This document shows positions 1-8,029 of a stretch of DNA of 32,256 nucleotides, piece after piece; positions within the stretch are counted from its first letter, which is position 1, and each line of letters begins with the position of its first letter. A model generated the notes under the pieces. The model was not told where the DNA came from, searched no databases, and worked only from the letters and a program-made list of their open reading frames with translations. Source of the DNA: Ralstonia sp. UBA689. GTDB taxonomy: Bacteria > Pseudomonadota > Gammaproteobacteria > Burkholderiales > Burkholderiaceae. Both the position numbers and the translations under genes were made by a program. The DNA lies in contig NZ_DBMV01000032.1 in NCBI RefSeq assembly GCF_002298975.1, forward strand, positions 1 to 32,256. Reading direction: 5' to 3'.

Positions 1-1050
1 ACACGAAATTACTGACAGGCCCATGCTGGCGAGTTCTTCACGCTCGTCGGGCCGTCCGGCTGCGGGAAAACGACCCTGTTGAGGCACATTGGCGGTTTCC
101 TGGAGCCCGATGCAGGCGACATCCTCTTCGATGGCGCAGACATGGCGGGTGTCGCGCCGGAATGCCGGCCCATTCACACCGTGTTCCAGAGCTACGCTTT
201 GTTTCCACACATGACGGTGGCGGGAAACATCTCGTTTCCGCTGCGCATGCGCAAGGCGCCTCGCCAGGAGATCGCGCAACGTGTAGCGGCATTGGTGGAA
301 GACGTACGCCTGCAGGGCTACGAAGCCCACTATCCGCACGAGCTTTCCGGCGGCCAGCGCCAGCGGGTTGCCATCGCACGGGCTCTGGCGGCCAACCCGC
401 GTCTGCTGTTGCTGGATGAACCGCTGTCAGCACTGGATGCGGCCTTGCAAGCGCAGATGCAGCACGAGCTGATCGCCTTGCAGCAGCAGATCCAGGTGGC
501 GTTCGTGTATGTGACGCACGATCAGGTGCATGCATTGGCGCTTTCGCAGCGTATTGCCGTCATGCAGGAGGGCCGGATCATTCAGGTTGGCACGCCCGAG
601 GCACTGTATAGCCACCCGGCGTCGCGCTTCGTTGCTGGTTTTATTGGCGCCTGCAACTTGTTGGAAGGGACGGTGCAAGCCAATGTCGACGGATTTGCGC
701 ACGTCAGCGTCGACGGTATCGGCTTGACGCGTGTTCCGGCAACCGAAGCCGTGACGGCCGGCAGCCGCGGAACGCTTGCGATTCGTCCGGAGCAAATCCT
801 CCTGCGGCATGTCGAACCGGCGCAAACCAGCACGGACGCAAGAAGCAAGGGCGAGGCCATCATGGGGGGGACGATTCGCGGTCGGCTCTATCAGGGCGAC
901 GTCACGCTGTATACGGTTGAACTCACCAGCGGCCTACGCCTGCAGGCCTTGATCGCCAACGCGGTATTGGACGAGGCCAGCCAATTCCGGCAAGGCGATC
1001 CGGTCGAGTTGAGCTGGCCTGCGGCATCTGGGGTGTTCCTGTGCCACTGA
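1..1050 (+). CDS. potA: Polyamine-type ABC transporter ATPase (PotA-like), 5' end missing, possible frameshift
   Basis: This is the cytoplasmic ATPase that would drive the transporter encoded by the next three genes. The frame contains a Walker A motif GPSGCGKTT (bases 49-75), the signature LSGGQRQRV (from base 343), a Walker B LLLLDEPLSALD and the switch histidine in YVTHDQ, followed by a C-terminal TOBE-type region. The gene enters from the left edge, but the same frame has a TGA at 13-15, only 12 codons before Walker A. Bases 2-19 in the neighbouring frame read HEITDR, which fits the usual 'L-x-x-I-T' strand preceding 'HAGEFFTL'. A one- or two-base indel near 17-22 would rejoin them. It is therefore either a frameshifted pseudogene or a sequence error. 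No start codon after the TGA would preserve Walker A except non-standard ones. The stop lies 16 bases before the permease ATG. Confidence 0.85.
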
Positions 1051-1066
1051 TGGATTGCGGATCGCC

Positions 1067-2083
1067 ATGAAACCGCACGCGGACGGGTTGATGCGGTACC
1101 TGGCATGGGGTGTGCCCGTGCTGTATCTGCTCGCCCTGTTTGCGTTGCCGACCGCCATCATGCTGGCGGCAGCCTTTCGTCTGCCCGGGGAAAGCGGAGG
1201 TCTGGTGCCATTCTTCTCGACCGAGGGTGGGCGCGTCACGCTCACCGAAGCCGCGCGCCAGGGCCAGTGGCAGGCGTTGTTCACGCTCGACAATGTCGAG
1301 ACCCTCTTCAGTAGCCCCATCTATGCCTGGCTGTTCCTGAAGTCCGCCGGCTATGCGGCGCTGACGACCCTGATCTGCTTGCTGGCTGCCTATCCGCTGG
1401 CATGGGTGATTGCCAAGAGCGTGGAACAACGGCGGAATCTTTTGCTGCTTCTGGTCATCCTGCCGTTCTGGTCCAATTTTCTGGTGCGCATCTATGCATG
1501 GATGATCATCCTGAGTCCGCGTGGCTACGTCATGCGTGGCCTCAACGGGCTTTTGATGTGGCTGGGAGCGCAGCCGATTCAGGTGCTCTTCACGCCTGCG
1601 GCGGTGATCGTTGTGTTGGTGTATGTGCATCTGCCGTTCATGGTGCTTCCGCTTTACGCCAACCTGGAAAAGCATGACCCTCTGTTGCTGGATGCCGCGC
1701 GTGATCTCGGTGCCAATGCCTGGCAGCGGTTCTGGCGGGTGACCTGGCCGCTATCGCTGCCCGGCGTATGGGCCGGCGCGGCGCTGGTATTCATTCCTTG
1801 CATCGGGATGTTCGCAGTCCCGGAATTGGTCGGCGGCACGCGAGCGATCATGATCGGCAACCTGATCAAGCAACAATTTCTCGATAGCCGGGATTGGCCG
1901 CTGGGCTCCGCACTTTCGCTGACGTTGGTGGGTGCGGTGCTGGTGATCATGGGCTTGGTTTCGCTGGCTGCCCGCCCACGCCGAGGCGGAGTGGCGCACG
2001 GCATCCGTCGCATGTTCGCCGCGCATCAGCGGATGCCACGCGGCGCCACCCCTATGCCGATGGCGCGGAGGAAGTTGCCATGA
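1067..2083 (+). CDS. potB: Polyamine-type ABC transporter permease (PotB-like)
   Basis: This is an inner-membrane permease of the binding-protein-dependent transport family, 338 residues. It has a first membrane segment near residues 10-30 (WGVPVLYLLALFALPTAIML), then a periplasmic stretch, and at least five further hydrophobic segments. The cytoplasmic EAA loop that docks on the ATPase is clear: LLLDAARDLGANAWQRFWRV followed by PLSLPGVWAG. The ATG at 1067 is chosen; a TTG at 1055 in the same frame is possible and neither has a strong ribosome binding site. The 3' end overlaps the next permease by ATGA (2080-2083), which points to translational coupling. In PotABCD-type systems PotB pairs with PotC to form the channel. 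The C-terminus (about 30 residues after the last membrane segment) is basic and proline-rich. Confidence 0.9.
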   Translation: MKPHADGLMRYLAWGVPVLYLLALFALPTAIMLAAAFRLPGESGGLVPFFSTEGGRVTLTEAARQGQWQALFTLDNVETLFSSPIYAWLFLKSAGYAALTTLICLLAAYPLAWVIAKSVEQRRNLLLLLVILPFWSNFLVRIYAWMIILSPRGYVMRGLNGLLMWLGAQPIQVLFTPAAVIVVLVYVHLPFMVLPLYANLEKHDPLLLDAARDLGANAWQRFWRVTWPLSLPGVWAGAALVFIPCIGMFAVPELVGGTRAIMIGNLIKQQFLDSRDWPLGSALSLTLVGAVLVIMGLVSLAARPRRGGVAHGIRRMFAAHQRMPRGATPMPMARRKLP

Positions 2084-2859
2084 AGAAAGCCCATCAAGGC
2101 TGGCCATGGGCGTTCGGCACCGCCGCCTATGTCTTCCTCTATGCACCGCTTGTGCTCGTGGTGGTCTATTCCTTCAACGACTCACGTCTGAACGCCGAAT
2201 GGACGGGCTTCACGCTGACGTGGTATCGGGTCTTGGCCAACGATGCGGCCATGCTGCGGGCGGCGGGAAATTCTCTGCTGATCGGCATTGCCGCGGCATG
2301 CTTTGCCAGTGCGCTCGGCACCCTTGCGGCTTTCGCACTGTATCGATACCGCCCGCCTCTCCTGACGTTCTTGGTGATTGCGCCGATCGCCATGCCCGAG
2401 GTGTTGATGGGCGTTTCACTGCTGCTGTTCTTCGCGGCCATCGATCTGGAACTCAGCCTGCTCACGGTCATGCTGGCACACATCACGTTCTGCATCGGCT
2501 TTGTCGCCGTGGTGGTGCGCTCGCGCCTGGAAGGGCTGGATGACAGCCTGATCGACGCGGCACGCGATCTTGGCGCCACGCCCATGCAGGCGGTCTGGCA
2601 TGTGGTGCTGCCACTGATTCTTCCGGGCGTGATCGCTGGCGCCCTGCTGGCGTTCACCCTGTCCATGGACGACTTTGTGGTGACGTTCTTCACCGCCGGC
2701 GCGGGCCAGTTGACGCTGCCGATCCAGATCTACTCCATGATCCGCATCGCAGTCACGCCGGAGGTCAATGCTGTCTCGTCCATCCTGATGCTGATTACGC
2801 GTGCAGCCTCGCTTGCCGCATTTCGTATCTCACGCGATATCTGGAGGGCAGGTCAATGA
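2080..2859 (+). CDS. potC: Polyamine-type ABC transporter permease (PotC-like)
   Basis: This is the second inner-membrane permease, 259 residues, close to the usual PotC length. It opens with an N-terminal membrane segment (AYVFLYAPLVLVVVYSFNDS), the typical 'YSFNDS' boundary of PotC proteins, and shows five further hydrophobic segments. The EAA loop reads SLIDAARDLGATPMQAVWHV, followed by LPLILPGVIAG. The start ATG at 2080 is supported by GGAGGAAG at 2067-2074 and by the 4-base overlap with the previous stop; the frame stays open upstream but that part lies inside the previous gene. It ends in another ATGA overlap with the binding-protein gene (2856-2859). The operon order ATPase-permease-permease-binding protein is standard for spermidine/putrescine importers. 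Confidence 0.9.
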   Translation: MKKAHQGWPWAFGTAAYVFLYAPLVLVVVYSFNDSRLNAEWTGFTLTWYRVLANDAAMLRAAGNSLLIGIAAACFASALGTLAAFALYRYRPPLLTFLVIAPIAMPEVLMGVSLLLFFAAIDLELSLLTVMLAHITFCIGFVAVVVRSRLEGLDDSLIDAARDLGATPMQAVWHVVLPLILPGVIAGALLAFTLSMDDFVVTFFTAGAGQLTLPIQIYSMIRIAVTPEVNAVSSILMLITRAASLAAFRISRDIWRAGQ

Positions 2860-3980
2860 AGATGGATCTCTTTGGGAGAGGCGGTCAGGCGGGCTTTTGC
2901 GGACGGGGAAGATGGCATTGCAATCTGCTGCTTAGCCTGCTGCTTGCACTCCCCATGCAATGGGCGTTGGCCGATGCGGAATTGAATGTGTTCAACTGGA
3001 ACAACTCGCTATCCATGGACACGTTGGAGCGGTTCCAAACGGAATGCCGCTGCAAGGTCAACATCACCTATTACGGCTCCATGGAAGAGGCACTGGCCAA
3101 ACTGGCTGGGGGCGCGCGTGGTTTCGATGTCATTGGGCCAAGCAACTACGGGATTCCGGCGCTGGTGAGGCTCGGCCTGCTGCAGCCGTTGAACAAGCAG
3201 GCCATTCCCAACGCCGTCAACATTGATCCGGCTTACCTTGATACGCCGCTGGACCCGCATAACGTGTATTCATTGCCCTACGACTTCACCATCACGCTCA
3301 TCGGATACAACGAAACGCGGCTGCGTGAGCTCGGGCTGAACGCGGCGTCGTGGTCGCTGGTGTTCGATCCCAAGATCCTGGCCAAGATCCGGGGGAAGGT
3401 AACGGTGCTGGATGATCCGCGCGAAGTGATTGCGGAGGCGTTGCGCTACAAGGGCTATTCGGCCAATTCGACAGACCCAGCGCAGTTGCGCGAGGCAGTT
3501 GCGGCCATCCGTGCCGCCTTGCCTTATTGGGCTGCGTTCAACAGCCAGAGCTACATTCGTGAGTTGACCGTGGGCAATATCTGGGTGGTGCTGGGCTATT
3601 CGAATGACATCTTCCAGGCCAAGATGGACGCCAAGCGGGTCAAGCGGCCGTTTTCCATCGGTTATTCCTTGCAGAAAGAGGGGAACGGGATGACTGGCGA
3701 CAGCTTTGTCGTGCCCAAGTCCGCCAAGCATCCCGAGCTTGCGCATCAGTTCATCAACTTCATGCTGCAGGGGCAGGTTGCCGCACAGTTGACCAATACC
3801 CTCGGCTCCGGCAACCCCAATCGCGCTGCGCGCCCATACATTCGCCCGGAGCTTCTGTCCGAACCCACCATCACCCCAGGCCCGGAAGAGCGGAAGCGGC
3901 TCGAGCAACTGACCGATCTCGACAGCCAGACGCGCCGAGCCTGGAACCGCGCATGGACGGAGTTGAAGATGGGGCGTTGA
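2856..3980 (+). CDS. Periplasmic polyamine-type binding protein (PotD-like)
   Basis: This is a 374-residue extracellular solute-binding protein of the PotD/PotF family. A signal peptide is visible: a long basic N-region (about residues 1-22), a hydrophobic core NLLLSLLLALPMQW and a probable cleavage after ALA-DA (about residue 40). The mature protein begins ELNVFNWNNSLS, the typical first strand 'LNVYNWSDYI' of this family, followed by YGSMEEALAKL and a 'FDVIGPSNYGI' segment. The strand that usually carries a ligand-contacting Trp in PotD reads VVLGYSNDIFQAK here, so the polyamine pocket differs from E. coli PotD and the exact substrate is uncertain. It overlaps the preceding permease by ATGA and ends 39 bases before the convergent debranching gene; no clear terminator is seen between them. 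Confidence 0.85.
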   Translation: MKMDLFGRGGQAGFCGRGRWHCNLLLSLLLALPMQWALADAELNVFNWNNSLSMDTLERFQTECRCKVNITYYGSMEEALAKLAGGARGFDVIGPSNYGIPALVRLGLLQPLNKQAIPNAVNIDPAYLDTPLDPHNVYSLPYDFTITLIGYNETRLRELGLNAASWSLVFDPKILAKIRGKVTVLDDPREVIAEALRYKGYSANSTDPAQLREAVAAIRAALPYWAAFNSQSYIRELTVGNIWVVLGYSNDIFQAKMDAKRVKRPFSIGYSLQKEGNGMTGDSFVVPKSAKHPELAHQFINFMLQGQVAAQLTNTLGSGNPNRAARPYIRPELLSEPTITPGPEERKRLEQLTDLDSQTRRAWNRAWTELKMGR

Positions 3981-4019
3981 CGAGGATGTCAGCGCTATGG
4001 CTGTAGTCTCTCTGCTTCG

Positions 4020-7000
4020 TCAGACCTCGCGCGCCTGTGGTCCGGCACGCTGGCAAAAGATCGCAGCCAGTTCGCCCATGCGCGGATCGCCCGCCAGCGC
4101 TTCGATGGTCGTTGGCAGGCGCTGGCGCCAGTTGGGGGCCTCGTCACCCAGTCCGGGCAGGTTTGCCTGGCGTGCCATGCCCACCACGTCTTCAATCTGG
4201 ACGATCACGAGCCGGCTGGCGCTGGCCGCGAGGAATCGGTGCATGGCGAGAGTCAGTGCCGCCGCATCGCCGGTTTCTCCGTATGGCGCGAGCGCCGTGC
4301 GTAGCGCGTTCAGTGTCTGGCTGCGTTCATTGCGAGCGGCATCGGCCTGAGCAGGTGACGCGAATAGCTTGCGCGCCTGGCGTTCGTCCAGGTCCGCGCG
4401 GGACAGGAAGCCCGTAATGGTCGGCAGATCGTGCGTGGAGGCTGAAGCGACCGCCAGCGGTGCATAGTCACTTGGCGGAGTGAAATTGCCGCCATGGCCA
4501 CGCTCAAAGTATTGAACGCGATAGCCAAATATCCGGGCTGCGGCCATGCGTTCTCGCAGGCCGGGCGGGACATTGCCAAGATCCTCGCCGATCACCATGC
4601 AGCGATTGCGCATGCTGGCCTCCGCCACCCGCTGCAATAGCGCGTCGAAGGGGTACACCACGTAGGCGCCCTGGTCGGGGGACTCGCCGCGCGGTATCCA
4701 GAATTGGCGCATCAACCCTAGAACGTGGTCGAGGCGGATGGCGCCGGCGTCGCGCATTGCCGCATCGAGCAGCGCATCGAACGGTGCGTAGTCAAGTTCA
4801 GCAAGCCGCAGCGGTTTCCACGGCGGTGCGCCCCAGCGCTGGCCCTTGGGGGCGAAGGCGTCCGGCGGCGCGCCAAGCTCGGCATCCAGCGCCAGCAGTC
4901 CGGGCCACGCCCAGGCCTCGGCGCTGTGTAGATCCGTACCCAAGGCCAGGTCGGCGATCAGGCCGATTTCCATGCCGGCGCGACGTGCCCGGCTCGCCGC
5001 CTGTTGCCATTGCCGACGGGCCTGCCATTGCAGAAAGGCAAAGAACTCAACGCGGGACTGATGCGAGTCTTCGAACGCTGCGACCGCATCGGAATCCGGC
5101 GCACGGAACGCTGCCGGCCATTGTGCCCACGGCACTGGGCGGCCGTGCTGTTGCATGACCCATTCATCCAGCGCTTCGAACAGGGCATATGCGTGCAGCG
5201 GTGCGCCAGCTTCGCGCTGGAACTGCAGGAAGGCCTTGCCTTCTGCGCTTGGCGTCGCGCCCAGATGGAGGCGACTGAAAGCATCGTGCAGCAGCGCGAG
5301 TGCCTGCAGCTTGAGTGCGGCAACGGCCGGGTAGTCGACGAGTGCGGCTGATTCAAGGCGCGCGAGTTCGGCACGAATGTCGGTTCGCCCAATGAAGCTG
5401 AGGTATGCCGGCGGCGGTTCGGCCCCAGCCGCCTGCTGGACCGAGATCAGCAAGGGATTGAGCATCAGGCGGCTGCTTGGCGCATAGGGCGAGGCACAGT
5501 GAGGCCTGGATAGCGCGAGCGCGTGCACTGGGCTCAGCAGGATGCCGGCTGCGCCGGCGCGACCGGCAACGTCGATCAGGCGCGCGAGATCCTCGAAGTC
5601 GCCGATGCCCCAACTCTGGGTGGAGCGTAACCCATAGACCTGCGCGGAGAGTGCCCAGCGCCCCGGTGCTTCAGCCAGGCCGGGGGGCAACCAGCATGTC
5701 GGCGCGGATTCGGATGCTGCGACGCTTCGGGCTTGACGCGGGTGTGGTGTCTCGCATGCGGCCGCCTTGATCAGCCTGACCAAGGCTTGTGCTGGCACCT
5801 GCCGCCGGATGCCGCTGATATCGGTGTACTCGTCGAGAATGCCGGCCTTGCGTGCGCGCATCGCCAACACCTGCGGCACGCCGAGTTCGCGCACGCCAGA
5901 CGGCATAAGGGCGAGCAAGCCTGCGGCGGGAACGGCAACGGTGTCGCCGCCACCATGCAATGCGGCTGCCTCCGGATACCCGGGCGCCGCGCTGTCCAGC
6001 ACGCGAATCCAATCGTGTCCGTCGTGGGGCGGAGGGAGCCGGAAATGCATCGGATGGCCGCCAGGGTTCAAGGCGAGATACAGTTGCGCGCGTGCGCCAT
6101 CCGCATCTGTACCGGTGGCAGCGTCAGTGAGCAGGACGGCGAGACCGCGCTGCGCGTCGTGGCTCCAGTCGTCCTGCGTCAGTTCGTGGCCGTCCGCGCG
6201 TAGCCAGGCGATGTCTTTGAGCCCGGGGGCGTCAGGAAGCGGATGGCCATCGAAGAATCGGGCGTCCCTCAGGCGTGGCAGCCCGCGGCGAAGGGAAACG
6301 GCCCGATGCACGAATGCGACGAGGTCGCGCTGCGGGTCTTCCAGTGCTGACCAATCCAGCCAACTGATCGGGTTGTCCTGGCAGTAGGCGTTGTTGTTGC
6401 CTTGCTGGGTACGGGACAGTTCATCGCCGGCCAGCAACAGGGGCGTGCCGAGCGAAAGCAGCAGCGTCCCTAACAAGGATTGGCGCAAGCGCCGCCGATG
6501 CGCGAGGACATCCGCTTTGTCGGTATTGCCCTCGACGCCGCTGTTGCTGCTCCAGTTGCAATTGTTGCCATCCCGGTTGTGCTCTCCGTTGGCTTGATTG
6601 TGTTTGTGCGTATAGGCAGTCAGGTCTGCAAGGGTGAAGCCGTCATGCACGCAGACGAAGTTGACGCTCGCATTGGGCGATCGGCCGCTCGCAGCAAACA
6701 GATCGCTCGAACCGGAAAGGCGTGTGGCAAATTCACCCGTCATGCCGTGATCGCCGCGCCAGAAGCGTCGGGCGGCATCGCGGTAGCGGTCATTCCATTC
6801 CACGAACGGGGCGGGGAACTGGCCAAGAAAATTGCCCGACGCACCTAAGTCCCAGGGTTCAGCGATGAGTTTCAATTGGCGCAGATCGGGGTCGTCAAGA
6901 ATCGCTTGCAGTAGCGGCGCCTCTGGGTCGAACACGCCGTCGTGCCCGCGTGCGAGCGCTGGGGCAAGGTCGAAACGAAAACCATCGACGCCGATCTCGC

Positions 7001-8021
7001 AGGCCCAATAGCGCAGCGCGGCGTGCACCAGGTCGACCACAACCGGCTGCGACAGGTCGAGCGTGTTCCCGCAGCCCGTGAAGTCCTGGTAGAGCGCTGG
7101 CCGGTCGGGCAACAGCCGATAGTAGATGCTGTTGTCGAGTCCTCGGTAAGCAAGTGTCGGCCCGCGCGCGCCCCTTTCGGCCGTATGGGCGAAAACGACG
7201 TCGAGGATGATCTCGATACCGGCCTCGTGCAGGCGATCGATGGTGCGGGCGAACACAGCCACGCCACCTTCGCCGACGTAGGGTTCGTGCATCGCCAGTG
7301 GCGCGATCGGGTTATAGCCCCAATAGTTGTGCAACCCGTGATTGACCAGGTGCGCCTCATTCAGGAACGCCGTGACGGGAAGCAATTCGATGGCGGTCAC
7401 GCCCAGTGTCTTCAGGTGCGCGATGACCGCAGGCTCGGCCAATGCGGCAATCGTGCCGCGCAGTTGCGATGGCACGCCAGGGTGATGCATGGTGAAGCCG
7501 CGCACGTGCAGTTCGTAGAGCACGGTGTCGGCCCAAGGAGTGAGCAGCCTTGGCGGCCTCGCCCGGCGGGCAAGCTCAGGCGGCGTGATGACGCGGCATT
7601 TGGGCACATATGGTGCGCTGTCGCGAGCGTCGAAAGACAGCGCACCGTCGCCGGCGTCGTCGGCTTGGTAGCCGAACACCGCATCGTGCCAGACAAAGGT
7701 ACCGCTCAATGCACGGGCATAGGGATCGAGCAGCAGCTTGTGCGGATTGAAGCGATGGCCTTCAGAAGGCCGATAGGGGCCGTGCGCGCGGTAACCGTAG
7801 ACCAAACCTGGGCGGGCTCCGGCAAGGTAGCCGTGCCAGACATCGCCAGTGCGTGATGGCAGCGCCAAGCGATGGGTTTCGTGCTGCCCTGCGTCATCGA
7901 ACAAGCACAGCTCCATCTTCTCGGCATGCTTGGAGACCACAGCAAAATTGATGCCTTGCCCGTCCCAATGCGCCCCGAGTGGCGAGGGCGTTCCGGCATC
8001 GAGAATTGCGCGCGGTGCCAT
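4020..8021 (-). CDS. glgX/malQ: Fused glycogen debranching enzyme GlgX and 4-alpha-glucanotransferase MalQ
   Basis: One uninterrupted frame of 1333 residues carries two complete enzymes. Residues 1 to about 706 are a GH13 debranching enzyme of the GlgX type (CBM48-like N-terminus, then a barrel) with nucleophile D351 in GFRFDLAP, acid/base E388 in IAEPWD and D460 in VCVHDGFTL. Residues about 710-1333 are a GH77 amylomaltase with WGIGDF, HCASPYAPSSR, D1098 in IRLDHVLGL, E1146 in VIGEDLGNVP and D1198 in STHDLPT. GlgX removes short branches left by phosphorylase, and MalQ recombines the released malto-oligosaccharides, so the fusion places two successive steps on one chain. The ATG at 8021 is 8 bases after the glgB stop (same strand), so the pair is co-transcribed. 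The frame stays open to 8105 but that would overlap glgB. All six catalytic acids are present. Confidence 0.95.
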   Translation of the reverse strand: MAPRAILDAGTPSPLGAHWDGQGINFAVVSKHAEKMELCLFDDAGQHETHRLALPSRTGDVWHGYLAGARPGLVYGYRAHGPYRPSEGHRFNPHKLLLDPYARALSGTFVWHDAVFGYQADDAGDGALSFDARDSAPYVPKCRVITPPELARRARPPRLLTPWADTVLYELHVRGFTMHHPGVPSQLRGTIAALAEPAVIAHLKTLGVTAIELLPVTAFLNEAHLVNHGLHNYWGYNPIAPLAMHEPYVGEGGVAVFARTIDRLHEAGIEIILDVVFAHTAERGARGPTLAYRGLDNSIYYRLLPDRPALYQDFTGCGNTLDLSQPVVVDLVHAALRYWACEIGVDGFRFDLAPALARGHDGVFDPEAPLLQAILDDPDLRQLKLIAEPWDLGASGNFLGQFPAPFVEWNDRYRDAARRFWRGDHGMTGEFATRLSGSSDLFAASGRSPNASVNFVCVHDGFTLADLTAYTHKHNQANGEHNRDGNNCNWSSNSGVEGNTDKADVLAHRRRLRQSLLGTLLLSLGTPLLLAGDELSRTQQGNNNAYCQDNPISWLDWSALEDPQRDLVAFVHRAVSLRRGLPRLRDARFFDGHPLPDAPGLKDIAWLRADGHELTQDDWSHDAQRGLAVLLTDAATGTDADGARAQLYLALNPGGHPMHFRLPPPHDGHDWIRVLDSAAPGYPEAAALHGGGDTVAVPAAGLLALMPSGVRELGVPQVLAMRARKAGILDEYTDISGIRRQVPAQALVRLIKAAACETPHPRQARSVAASESAPTCWLPPGLAEAPGRWALSAQVYGLRSTQSWGIGDFEDLARLIDVAGRAGAAGILLSPVHALALSRPHCASPYAPSSRLMLNPLLISVQQAAGAEPPPAYLSFIGRTDIRAELARLESAALVDYPAVAALKLQALALLHDAFSRLHLGATPSAEGKAFLQFQREAGAPLHAYALFEALDEWVMQQHGRPVPWAQWPAAFRAPDSDAVAAFEDSHQSRVEFFAFLQWQARRQWQQAASRARRAGMEIGLIADLALGTDLHSAEAWAWPGLLALDAELGAPPDAFAPKGQRWGAPPWKPLRLAELDYAPFDALLDAAMRDAGAIRLDHVLGLMRQFWIPRGESPDQGAYVVYPFDALLQRVAEASMRNRCMVIGEDLGNVPPGLRERMAAARIFGYRVQYFERGHGGNFTPPSDYAPLAVASASTHDLPTITGFLSRADLDERQARKLFASPAQADAARNERSQTLNALRTALAPYGETGDAAALTLAMHRFLAASASRLVIVQIEDVVGMARQANLPGLGDEAPNWRQRLPTTIEALAGDPRMGELAAIFCQRAGPQAREV

Positions 8022-8029
8022 CGACTTGC

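Noticed and set aside
1894..2079. Upstream extension of the PotC-like frame
   Set aside because: It lies wholly inside the PotB gene in another frame; the GGAGGAAG and ATGA overlap fix the start at 2080.
3981..4019. Possible terminator between potD-like and glgX/malQ
   Set aside because: The 39-base gap has no stable stem followed by T-run on either strand.
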